Position numbers and translations under genes: made by a program. A stretch of DNA of 64,000 nt, taken from contig OY970235.1 of the NCBI GenBank assembly GCA_963714145.1, forward strand, positions 2,604,001 through 2,668,000. The letters run 5' to 3'. This document shows positions 1 through 7,440 of this stretch, piece after piece. Source of the DNA: JBBWZH01 sp035544115 (GTDB lineage Bacteria > Actinomycetota > Actinomycetes > Mycobacteriales > CADCTP01). Position 1 is the stretch's first letter; every line of letters begins with the position of its first letter. The notes beneath the pieces were generated by a model. It saw only the letters and a program-made list of their open reading frames with translations. It did no database searches and was not told where the DNA came from.

Positions 1-216
1 CTCGGCATCGCCTGGCTCTCGCTGATCGTCGGCGAGCAGGTCAACGCGACGGCCGGGCTCGGCTACCTGATCAACGACGCCCGCGAGTTCCTGCGTACCG
101 ACGTGGTCGTGGTCGGTCTGCTGGTCTACGCGGCGCTCGGGCTGGCCACCGACGCGGCGGTCCGGCTGCTGGAGAGGAGGGCGCTGGCATGGCGGCAGAG
201 CTTCGTTCCGTCCTGA
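1..216 (+). CDS. ssuC: Sulfonate ABC transporter permease, C-terminal fragment
   Basis: This reading frame is open from the first base and ends at the TGA at 214-216, so only about the last 71 residues are in the window. The fragment has a hydrophobic stretch followed by the sequence VNATAGLGYLINDAREFLRT, which is typical of the last cytoplasmic loop of SsuC/TauC inner-membrane permeases. A final membrane helix and a short basic tail follow. The ATPase gene starts inside its 3' end (28-bp overlap), and binding-protein, monooxygenase and flavin-reductase genes follow on the same strand. It would form the channel of an alkanesulfonate importer. The family call rests on this motif and on the operon. 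Confidence 0.8.
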   Translation, partial: LGIAWLSLIVGEQVNATAGLGYLINDAREFLRTDVVVVGLLVYAALGLATDAAVRLLERRALAWRQSFVPS

Positions 217-1007
217 CCGGCGGCTCCGGTGCGGGCGCGACCGCCGGACCGGGCCACGGCTCCGGCGAGTCCGTCCGCGCCGGGCTGACCGCCGAGCCGG
301 ACCCGGGTGCCGTCCGGGTGCGCGGGCTGCGCCGCGCCTTCGGCGACCGCACCGTCCTCGCCGGGCTCGACCTGGATCTCGAACCCGGCCGGTTCGTCGC
401 GTTGCTGGGCCGCAGCGGCTCGGGCAAGTCGACGCTGCTGCGGGTGCTGGCCGGGCTCGACCCGGCCGCCACCGGCCAGGTGCGCACCCCACGCCGGGTC
501 TCCGTGGCGTTCCAGGAGCCGCGGCTGCTGCCCTGGAAGCGGGTCGCGGCGAATGTCGCGTTGGGACTCGACGACCCCGACCCGGCGGCCCGGGCGCAGG
601 AGGCGCTGGCCGAGGTCGGCCTGTGGGAACTCGCGGACGCCTGGCCGCTGACCCTCTCCGGCGGCGAGGCGCAACGGGCCGCGCTGGCCCGCGCCCTGGT
701 CCGCCGGCCGGACCTGCTGCTGCTGGACGAGCCGTTCGGCGCGCTGGACGCGCTGACCCGGATCACCATCCACGACCTGGTGCTGGCGCTCTGGATCACC
801 CGCCGGCCGGCCGTGCTGCTGGTCACCCACGACGTGGACGAGGCGCTCGCGCTGGCCGACCGGGTGGTCGTGCTGGCCGGCGGGCGGATCGCCGACGACG
901 TGACCGTCGACCTACCGCGCCCGCGCGACCGCACCGGCACCGGCTTCGGCCAGCTACGCCACCGCCTGCTCACCGACCTCGGCGTCCCGCTCGCCGGCCG
1001 GCACTGA
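189..1007 (+). CDS. ssuB: Aliphatic sulfonate ABC transporter ATP-binding protein
   Basis: This 272-residue cytoplasmic ATPase would power the sulfonate permease encoded just upstream. An Ala/Gly-rich tail of about 40 residues precedes the nucleotide-binding domain. That domain has a Walker A motif GRSGSGKST (about residues 74-82), the signature LSGGEAQRAALARAL, a Walker B motif LLLLDEPFGALD and the switch histidine in VTHDVDEA. FQEPRLLPW in the Q-loop is characteristic of the SsuB/TauB/nitrate subgroup. The ATG lies inside ssuC behind a GGAGAGGAGGG ribosome site, so translation is probably coupled. The substrate assignment comes mainly from the ssu-type neighbours. Confidence 0.9.
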   Translation: MAAELRSVLTGGSGAGATAGPGHGSGESVRAGLTAEPDPGAVRVRGLRRAFGDRTVLAGLDLDLEPGRFVALLGRSGSGKSTLLRVLAGLDPAATGQVRTPRRVSVAFQEPRLLPWKRVAANVALGLDDPDPAARAQEALAEVGLWELADAWPLTLSGGEAQRAALARALVRRPDLLLLDEPFGALDALTRITIHDLVLALWITRRPAVLLVTHDVDEALALADRVVVLAGGRIADDVTVDLPRPRDRTGTGFGQLRHRLLTDLGVPLAGRH

Positions 1008-1085
1008 GCCGGCCGGCACCGCGCCGTCCAGCACCCACCCACCCACCCACCCGACCCGTGACCTCGCGAGCGAAGGACCTCCGCC

Positions 1086-2125
1086 ATGCCTGCGTCCAGA
1101 TCAACCAGAAGACCGAATCGGACCGCGCGCCGGGTGGCGCTGATCGCCGGGGTGGTGATCGCGGTCATCGGCGCCACCACCGCCTCCGTGCTGGGGCTGC
1201 GCTCCAGCGCGGACACCGGCTCGGCCCCGAAGGGCGCGCTGACGTTGCGGGTCGGCGACCAGAAGGCCGGCTCCCGGGCGGTGCTGGCCGCCGCCGGCGA
1301 GCTCGAGAATCTCCCGTACAAGATCGAGTGGAGCCAGTTCGCGTCCGGGCCGCCGCTGCTGGAAGCGCTGAACGCGGGCGCGATCGACATCGGCGGCACC
1401 GGCGACACGCCGCCGATCTTCGCCGCCGCGGCCGGCTCGAAGATCGCGCTGGTCGCCGTCACCCGCTCGGTGCCGACCGGCTCGGCGATCCTGGTGCCGA
1501 AGGACTCCCCGATCCGGTCGCTGGCCGACCTGCGCGGCCGGAAGATCGCGGTGGCGAAGGGATCGTCGGCGAACTACCACCTGCTCGCGGCGCTGCGGGC
1601 CGGCGGCCTGACCGTGCCGGACGTGACCCCCACCTACCTGGCCCCGGCCGACGCGCTCGGCGCGTTCAGCTCCGGCACCGTCGACGCCTGGGCGATCTGG
1701 GACCCGTACACCGCTATCGCGCAGGCGCAGACCGGCGCCCGGGTGCTGGTCGACGGCAAGGGCCTGATCAGCGGCCTCGGCTTCCAGGTGGCCGCGCCGG
1801 CCGCGCTGGCCGACCCGCAGCGGCAGGCCGCGATCGGAGACTACGTCGTCCGGCTGGCCCGGGCCCGGCTGTGGGCCGACGGGCACCGCGACGACTGGGC
1901 GACGACGTGGCCAAGGAGGCCGGAATTCCGCGTGCGGTCGCGCTGGTTTCGGTTCAGCGGGCGCAGCAGCGGCCGGTCCCGATCGACGACGCGGTGATCA
2001 AGGAGGAGCAGACCGAGGCGGACGCGTTCAGCACCGCCGGGCTGATCAAGGGCAAGGTCGACATCGCCGCGCTGGTCGACCGCCGGTTCAACGCGGCCGT
2101 CGAGGCAGCCGCCCGCAAGTCCTAA
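1086..2125 (+). pseudogene. ssuA: Sulfonate ABC transporter substrate-binding protein, frameshifted
   Basis: The N terminus is a basic stretch followed by a single hydrophobic segment (about residues 18-37), consistent with export. The body is a periplasmic-binding fold typical of SsuA (LTLRVGDQKAGSRAVL near the start, GTGDTPPIFAAAAGSKI, VDAWAIWDPYTA). The frame breaks near 1908-1911: frame 0 runs into unrelated residues and stops at 1997. The -1 frame continues with AKEAGIPRAVALVSVQRAQ, PVPIDDAVIKEEQ and AGLIKGKVDI, a normal SsuA C terminus ending at 2125. One missing base (TGG CC read where TGG GCC is expected) explains this. It may be a true inactivating mutation or an assembly error, because the rest of the reading frame is intact. 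Its place between ssuB and ssuD supports the role. Confidence 0.8.
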
Positions 2126-2152
2126 GTGGACATATCTGGTCGAGGAGACGCC

Positions 2153-3301
2153 ATGCCCTTGCAGGTGCACTGGTTCCTGCCGACCTCCGGTGACAGCCGG
2201 GAGATCGTCGGCTTCACCCACCGGGAGGCGGTCGGCGGCGGGGTCACCGAGGTGCAGCGACCACCGGACATCGACTACCTGGCCCAGATCGCCCGGGCCG
2301 CCGACCAGCTCGGCTACACCGCGGTGCTCACGCCGACCGGCACCTGGTGCGAGGACGCCTGGCTGACCACGGCCGCGCTGCTGCGGGAGACCCGGCGGCT
2401 GAAGTTCCTGGTGGCGTTCCGGCCCGGCTTCCTCTCGCCGACGCTGGCCGCCCAGATGGCGGCGACCTACCAGCGGCACTCCGGCGGCCGGCTGCTGCTG
2501 AACGTGGTGACCGGCGGAGACATCGAGGAGCAGCGCCGGTTCGGCGACTGGCTCGACCACGACCAGCGGTACGAGCGCACCGACGAGTTCCTCAGCATCG
2601 TCCGCGGCGCCTGGTCCGGTCGCCCGTACGACTTCGAGGGCAGCCACTACCGGGTGGCCGGGGCGGTCGTGCCGCGGCCGCCGGACCCGGTGCCGGCGGT
2701 GTTCTTCGGCGGCGCCTCCCCGGCCGCCGAACGGGTCGCCGCCCGGCAGGTGGACGTCTACCTGGCCTGGGGCGAGCCGCCCAACCAGATCGCCGAGCGG
2801 CTGGACCGGGTCCGCGGGCTGGCCGCCGACGCCGGCCGGCGGCTGCGGTTCGGCATCCGGCTGCACGTGATCAGCCGGGACACCGCGGCGCAGGCCTGGG
2901 CGGTCGCGGATCGGCTGCTCGCCGCGCTCGACCCGGCCGCGATCGAGGCCGCGCACCAGCGCTACAGCACCGCCGACTCGGTCGGTCAGCAGCGGATGGC
3001 GGCACTGCACGGCGGCCGGACCGACCAGCTGGAGATCTACCCGAACCTGTGGGCCGGCTACGGGCTGGTCCGCGGCGGCGCCGGCACCGCCCTGGTCGGC
3101 AGCCACCAGGAGGTCGCGGACCGGATCGAGGAGTACCACGCCCTCGGCCTGGACCACTTCATCCTGTCCGGCCAGCCGCACCTGGAGGAGGCGTACGAGT
3201 TCGGCGAGGGCGTGCTGCCGCTGCTGCGCGCCCGTGGCCTGCTGGCCGCCGACGGCGCCGACCCCAGCTACGCCGAGCCGGCCCTGGCCGGGGTCCGATG
3301 A
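2153..3301 (+). CDS. ssuD: FMNH2-dependent alkanesulfonate monooxygenase
   Basis: This is a 382-residue luciferase-like monooxygenase that desulfonates alkanesulfonates to an aldehyde and sulfite, using reduced flavin from a partner reductase. It starts with the SsuD-typical MPLQVHWFLPTSGDSR. It also has VLTPTGTWCEDAWL, LKFLVAFRPGFLSPTLAAQ, LLLNVVTGGD, VDVYLAWGEPPNQIAERL and a long conserved block around LWAGYGLVRGGAGTALVGS and FILSGQPHLEE. The ATG at 2153 follows CGAGGAGACG. An in-frame GTG at 2126 directly follows the ssuA stop but lacks a ribosome site, so it was not chosen. The stop overlaps the next start (ATGA), indicating coupling to the reductase. Confidence 0.93.
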   Translation: MPLQVHWFLPTSGDSREIVGFTHREAVGGGVTEVQRPPDIDYLAQIARAADQLGYTAVLTPTGTWCEDAWLTTAALLRETRRLKFLVAFRPGFLSPTLAAQMAATYQRHSGGRLLLNVVTGGDIEEQRRFGDWLDHDQRYERTDEFLSIVRGAWSGRPYDFEGSHYRVAGAVVPRPPDPVPAVFFGGASPAAERVAARQVDVYLAWGEPPNQIAERLDRVRGLAADAGRRLRFGIRLHVISRDTAAQAWAVADRLLAALDPAAIEAAHQRYSTADSVGQQRMAALHGGRTDQLEIYPNLWAGYGLVRGGAGTALVGSHQEVADRIEEYHALGLDHFILSGQPHLEEAYEFGEGVLPLLRARGLLAADGADPSYAEPALAGVR

Positions 3302-3918
3302 CCATCCAGGACATCGTCCCGCCGGATACCCGCAACGGCCGCGCGCCGGCCTCGGCGGCGCCGGCCGCCGAGGCCGGCCCGGCCGCGGGCGGCGCCGGCC
3401 CGGGCGGCCTGGCCGGCCCGGCCCCGGGCGGCTCAGCGGCGGGCGGCTCGGCGGCGGGCGAGGAGTTCCGGGCGGCGTTCCGCCGGTTCCCGGCCGGGGT
3501 GGCCGTGGTCAGCGCGCTGGCCGGCGGCCGCCCGGCCGGGTTCACCGCGACCTCGCTGGTGTCGGTGTCGCTCGACCCGCCGCTGGTCTCCTTCTGCGTC
3601 GGCCTGCAGGCGTCCTGCTGGCCGGCCATCCAGGCCGCTGAGCACTTCGGCGTGAGCATGCTCGCCGCGCACCAGGAACCGGTCGCCCGCCGCTTCGCGA
3701 CCAGCGGCATCGACCGCTTCGCCGGCACCGGCTGGCACCTCGACCCACCCGGCGTCCCGCTGCTGGACGACGCCGCGGCCTGGCTCACCTGCCGGATCGA
3801 GCACCGGCTCCCGGTCGGCGATCACACCCTCGTGATCGGCCGGGTGCTGCGCGCCGCCGCGTCCGCCCAGACCGCCCCGCTGATCTACCACACCGGCCGC
3901 TACCTGCGCCCCACCTGA
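3298..3918 (+). CDS. Flavin reductase family protein, likely partner of SsuD
   Basis: This 206-residue protein has an Ala/Gly/Pro-rich N-terminal tail of about 55 residues and then a flavin-reductase-like split-barrel domain (HpaC/RutF type). Landmarks are FRRFPAGVAVVSAL, PAGFTATSLVSVSLDPPLVSFCV, FGVSMLAAHQEPVARRFA, and a C-terminal HTLVIGRVL followed by LIYHTGRYL. It would reduce FMN with NAD(P)H and hand it to the monooxygenase encoded by the overlapping upstream gene (ATGA overlap at 3298-3301). It is not the flavodoxin-fold SsuE of E. coli but an unrelated reductase in the same operon position, a common arrangement in actinomycetes. Confidence 0.85.
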   Translation: MTIQDIVPPDTRNGRAPASAAPAAEAGPAAGGAGPGGLAGPAPGGSAAGGSAAGEEFRAAFRRFPAGVAVVSALAGGRPAGFTATSLVSVSLDPPLVSFCVGLQASCWPAIQAAEHFGVSMLAAHQEPVARRFATSGIDRFAGTGWHLDPPGVPLLDDAAAWLTCRIEHRLPVGDHTLVIGRVLRAAASAQTAPLIYHTGRYLRPT

Positions 3919-4119
3919 CCGCCCCACCTGACTCCCCCAGCCGGCCGCCGCGCGCTGGCCGTCCCGGGGCCGGCCACCGCCGGCAGGGTGCGCGGTCGGG
4001 CGGCGGGCCTGCCCGTTCGGGCGACGCGGGGGTACCGCCGGCACGGCTGGCCTAGCGTCGGACCACCGCGGCCTGGTCAAGACGTTCATCGCTCCATCGG
4101 GCTCGCAGCGGGGCGATTG

Positions 4120-4143
4120 CTAAGCGGAGCAACCTCCGCTTAG
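4120..4143. promoter_or_regulatory. Perfect palindromic operator upstream of the SDR gene
   Basis: Arms CTAAGCGGAG (4120-4129) and CTCCGCTTAG (4134-4143) are exact reverse complements around a CAAC spacer. The centre is about 70 bp before the SDR start at 4203. Size and symmetry fit a TetR-family dimer site. No TetR gene is adjacent: the next gene upstream is the flavin reductase, ending at 3918. The rest of the 284-bp intergenic stretch (3919-4202) shows only GC-rich sequence with no supported gene. Confidence 0.6.
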
Positions 4144-4202
4144 GGTGGGGTGGTGTGGAGGACGGTCCTCCGCGCCACCCCACTGACGTACCGGAGCCGA
4201 CC

Positions 4203-5012
4203 GTGACCAGTACCCCGTTCTTCGAGCAGTCCGCAGCGCCGGCACCAGCCCGGTCCACCCGGCTGGCCGGCACCGTCGCGCTGGTGACCGGCGCCTCCAG
4301 CGGGATCGGCGCGGCCACCGCCGCGACCCTCGCCGCGCAGGGTGCCGCGGTGGCGCTGGCGGCCCGGCGCAAGGACCGGTTGGACGCGCTCGCCGAGGAG
4401 ATCCGCGGGCAGGGCGGGACCGCGCTGGTGCTGGAGTCGGACGTGACCGACGAGCGGCAGGCGGCGGACGCGGTCGAGCGGACCGTCGCCGAGCTGGGCC
4501 GGCTGGACACGCTGATCAACAACGCCGGCCTGATGCTGATCGGCCCGGTGCAGGACGCGCCGCTGACCGAGTGGCAGCGGATGGTCGACCTGAACGTGCT
4601 CGGCCTCCTCTACTGCACCCACGCCGCGCTGCCGCACCTGCTCCGGGCCGCCGCCGACGGCCCGCGGCAGGTGGCCGACCTGGTCAACGTCAGCTCGGTG
4701 GCCGGCCGCGTCGCGCGGTCCGGGCGGGGCGTCTACAACCTGACCAAGCACGGGGTCGGGGCGTTCAGCGAGTCGCTGCGGCAGGAGGTGACCCGGCGGC
4801 ACGTGCGCGTCTCGCTGGTCGAGCCGGGCGTCACCGCGACCGAGCTCGCCGACCACAACCGGGCCGAGGTGATCGAGGCGATGCGCGGCGCCTTCGCCGG
4901 CATCCAACCGATGCACGCGCAGGACATCGCCGACGCGATCGCCTACATCGTCACCCGCCCCCGGCACGTCGCGGTCAACGAGATGCTGATCCGCCCGACC
5001 GAGCAGGAGTAG
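4203..5012 (+). CDS. SDR family NAD(P)-dependent oxidoreductase
   Basis: This 269-residue classical short-chain dehydrogenase has the cofactor motif TGASSGIG after VALVTG, the structural NNAG motif, catalytic Ser in NVSSVAGR and the YNLTK active-site Tyr-Lys pair. The basic residues in AARRKDRLD after the second strand suggest NADP(H). GTG at 4203 is preferred because GGAG precedes it. An in-frame GTG at 4155 is nearer the palindrome and has no ribosome site. The substrate is unknown. Its 3' end overlaps the convergent hydrolase gene by 38 bp. Expression is probably controlled through the palindrome at 4120-4143. Confidence 0.88.
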   Translation: MTSTPFFEQSAAPAPARSTRLAGTVALVTGASSGIGAATAATLAAQGAAVALAARRKDRLDALAEEIRGQGGTALVLESDVTDERQAADAVERTVAELGRLDTLINNAGLMLIGPVQDAPLTEWQRMVDLNVLGLLYCTHAALPHLLRAAADGPRQVADLVNVSSVAGRVARSGRGVYNLTKHGVGAFSESLRQEVTRRHVRVSLVEPGVTATELADHNRAEVIEAMRGAFAGIQPMHAQDIADAIAYIVTRPRHVAVNEMLIRPTEQE

Positions 5013-5799
5013 GAGCGACAGCCGGCGGCCGGCCGGCCCGGCGGTCGAACTCGGCCGTCGCGTAGCTCGGGTAGGCCGGGCCGCCGGCGGTGAGATCCAG
5101 CCCGGCGGTCACGAACGGGCGGTCCGCGCCGGTCACCGCCAGCACTTCCCCGGACGGGCTGATGATCCAGCCCTGGCCGCCGAAGTCACCACCCCCGCCG
5201 GCCCGGTTGGCCGACACCGAGTAGGCGCCGCTGCCCATGGCGGCGGCCCGGCCGGCGACCAGCCAGCGCTCGTTCCAGCCGGTGGTGGTGGCCCGCGGGG
5301 TCAGCAGCAGCCGGGCGCCGGCCTGGCCGAGCGCCCGGGACCGCTCGAACAGCCACAGCTCCGAGCAGATCGCCACCCCGGCCAGGGTCGGCCCGACCGG
5401 CAGCACGGCCGGCGCCGCGTCCCCGGGGGTGAACCAGGCCGTCTCGTGGTAGCCCGGCTCGGCCGGCAGGCACACCTTCTCGTGCAGCCGGCGCAGCTCG
5501 CCGTCCGAACAGAGCACGGCCTCGTTCACCCGCCGGCCGGACCGCTCGGCCAGCCGGGTGGTGAGCACGGCGGCCGGCGCCAGTTCCGCCAGCCGGGCCA
5601 GCCAGCTCCCCTGGCCGGCGACGGCCGCCGCCCACACCGCCGGGTCGAACCGGTCGGCGGCCGGCAGCCAGGGGCAGAACGCCAGCTCCGGCAGCACGAC
5701 CAGGTCCGGACGGTCCCGCCCGGCGGCGGCGGCCAGCGCGGACCAGGCATCGACCCAGGCGGCGGCGGGGTCGGGCAGCTGGCACACCATCACCCGCAC
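4975..5799 (-). CDS. Carbon-nitrogen hydrolase (nitrilase superfamily), coupled to NOS
   Basis: This 274-residue cytoplasmic enzyme of the nitrilase/amidase superfamily has the complete catalytic triad: Glu38 in VVLPELAF, Lys108 in HEKVCLP and Cys145 in VAICSELWLFE. Such enzymes cleave amides, carbamoyl groups or nitriles. The C-terminal part contains GQGWIISPSGEVLA, typical of the fold. Its start lies 1 bp after the stop of the nitric oxide synthase gene, so the two are certainly co-transcribed and probably translationally coupled. The substrate cannot be read from sequence. An arginine- or citrulline-related amide is an inference from this pairing. The 3' end overlaps the convergent SDR gene. 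Confidence 0.86.
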   Translation of the reverse strand: MRVMVCQLPDPAAAWVDAWSALAAAAGRDRPDLVVLPELAFCPWLPAADRFDPAVWAAAVAGQGSWLARLAELAPAAVLTTRLAERSGRRVNEAVLCSDGELRRLHEKVCLPAEPGYHETAWFTPGDAAPAVLPVGPTLAGVAICSELWLFERSRALGQAGARLLLTPRATTTGWNERWLVAGRAAAMGSGAYSVSANRAGGGGDFGGQGWIISPSGEVLAVTGADRPFVTAGLDLTAGGPAYPSYATAEFDRRAGRPPAVAPTPARSGGSASR

Positions 5800-5800
5800 G

Positions 5801-6982
5801 TCACCCTCCGTCCGGCGGCCGGTCGCGGACGAAGTTCGGCCGCAGCTCGCGGTTGGAGTATTGCTGATGGAACACCGGCGTCGCGGACGCCGAGATCGGC
5901 GGGATCAGCCAGGCCCACTCGGCCTCGACGTCCCGGCCGCGGCGCTGCTCGGCCAGCGTGTACTGGTGGAACCGCCCGGTGGCGGCGTGGTGGTCGTCGA
6001 TCCGGATGCCGGCCTGGTCGTACGACCAGAGCACCGCCGCGGTCAGCTCGACCAGCGCGCGGTCCCGCCAGAGCGTGCGGTCGGCGCCGGTGGGCAGGCC
6101 GAGCCCGGCGGCGATGTCGGGCAGCAGGTTGTAGCGGTGCGGGTCGGTGAGGTCGCGGGCGCTCACCTCGGGGGCGACGTACCAGCCGGTGAACGGGGCC
6201 ATCGGGTACCGGATCCCGCCGATCAGCAGGGTCATGTCGCTGACCGTCGGGAAGCCGTACCAGCGCAGGCCGAGCGCGGCCAGGCCGGGCCGGTCCGGGT
6301 GCCTGATCGGCACCTCGAAGGCCAGTTCCGGGGCGAGGTCGTGGGCGGTGACCCGGCCGTCCGCGGTCTCGATCAGCAGCGGCAGCAGGTCGAACCGGCC
6401 GGGTTCGGCCGGCGCCCAGCCGCACCGTGCGGCCAGCTCGGTCAGGTCGGCGGCGGCCGGGTCGCCGAGCACGGTGCCGTCCGGCTGGCGGTGCCCGGCG
6501 TACCCGACCAGCTGCCGGTTGTGCAGCCGCGGGCCGGGCCCGGGCCGGCCGTCCGGGGCGAAGATGGAGATCGCGGGGCGGATCCGGCCGCCGTTCGCGG
6601 CCCAGCGCAGGTGGTCGAACAGCGCGTCCCGCAGCTCGGCCGGGTGGCTGAGCCGCCGGCGGTCCCGGACCGTCAGCGAGCGCCAGTACAGCTTGCCGAC
6701 GCACCGGGTGTGGTTGCGCCAGGCCTGCTTGGCGCCGAAGGTCAGCTCGGCCCCGGTATGCGTGTAGCTGCCGGTCTCGGCCAGCTGGGCGTGCACCTCG
6801 TCCAGCCGGGCCCGCCGGTCCAGGTCGGCCAGCCCGGCCGCGGCGGCGTACTGCTCGAAGAAGTCGGCCACTTCGGCCGGGTCCGGCTCCGGCGGTTCGC
6901 CGCCGGCCAGCGACCCGCGCGGCGGCGGCACCGCCGCCCCGACCGGGCAGCCCGGCACCGGCCCGACCCCTTCGTTGGACAT
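5801..6982 (-). CDS. nos: Nitric oxide synthase oxygenase (bacterial NOS)
   Basis: This 393-residue bacterial NOS makes NO and citrulline from arginine using electrons from a separate reductase, because no reductase domain is fused. The heme thiolate is Cys94 in AWRNHTRCVGKLYW. NGGRIRPAISIFAP (about 130-143) and LRWYGFPTVSDMTLLIGGI are characteristic of NOS. The substrate-binding Glu is Glu272 in GWYVAPEV, where most family members read GWYMGTEI or similar. The C-terminal pterin/dimer region is WAWLIPPISASATPVFHQQY. About 35 Pro/Gly-rich residues precede the core. The ATG follows TGGAGG. The hydrolase gene downstream begins 1 bp after its stop. The enzyme may serve signalling, stress defence or nitration of a metabolite; the window does not tell which. 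Confidence 0.93.
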   Translation of the reverse strand: MSNEGVGPVPGCPVGAAVPPPRGSLAGGEPPEPDPAEVADFFEQYAAAAGLADLDRRARLDEVHAQLAETGSYTHTGAELTFGAKQAWRNHTRCVGKLYWRSLTVRDRRRLSHPAELRDALFDHLRWAANGGRIRPAISIFAPDGRPGPGPRLHNRQLVGYAGHRQPDGTVLGDPAAADLTELAARCGWAPAEPGRFDLLPLLIETADGRVTAHDLAPELAFEVPIRHPDRPGLAALGLRWYGFPTVSDMTLLIGGIRYPMAPFTGWYVAPEVSARDLTDPHRYNLLPDIAAGLGLPTGADRTLWRDRALVELTAAVLWSYDQAGIRIDDHHAATGRFHQYTLAEQRRGRDVEAEWAWLIPPISASATPVFHQQYSNRELRPNFVRDRPPDGG

Positions 6983-7164
6983 GGTCGCCGGCCTCCAGGC
7001 ATCAACGGGGTGGGTGAGCCGAGACCACGCAGCCGGTTGCGGGGCAGGTAGTACCGCGTTCCCATCGCGGCCGGCACCTTCCGCTGGCGGCGCGGGTTCG
7101 GCGCTGCGGTCTGGGCAGGTCCAGCGCGGATGCTGTCAGCCGGCGGTGGCCAGATCGTGGTCGA

Positions 7165-7198
7165 ATTGTAGCTGAGTTGCGACTGCCCGACTGGGCAG
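7165..7198 (-). promoter_or_regulatory. Candidate promoter and operator for the NOS operon
   Basis: On the minus strand, TACAAT (plus 7165-7170) is a near-perfect -10 hexamer in very GC-rich surroundings. An inverted repeat CTGCCC-GACT-GGGCAG (7183-7198) sits where the -35 region would be, a good position for a regulator. It would give a leader of about 180 nt before the NOS start at 6982. The remainder of the 458-bp gap 6983-7440 between NOS and the divergent esterase has lower GC around 7150-7260 and no supported gene. Confidence 0.4.
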
Positions 7199-7440
7199 AC
7201 ATCGGCACATACCCTGCTGACAAGCCAGTTCGCATAGCTAATCGGGCCGTAGCGGTGCAGGCGCGGCGTCATCTGTGCATGGCGGCACATGCGCGGTCCC
7301 GGATCGTCGCGCCCGCGCGGTCGTCGCACGCCGGCGGCCGGCAGGGCTTCCGGGAACAGCCATCGCGTGTTAGGAACGGGGCGGATCGGTCAAACGGCGC
7401 GTTGCGGCGTCGCGCTATGCCACGAAGAGGGCTGGTAACC

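Noticed and set aside
71..1462. Long minus-strand open frame over ssuB/ssuA, and many similar long frames elsewhere
   Set aside because: In DNA this GC-rich, the complements of real genes stay open by codon bias. The translations are Arg/Ala/Gly/Pro-rich without domains.
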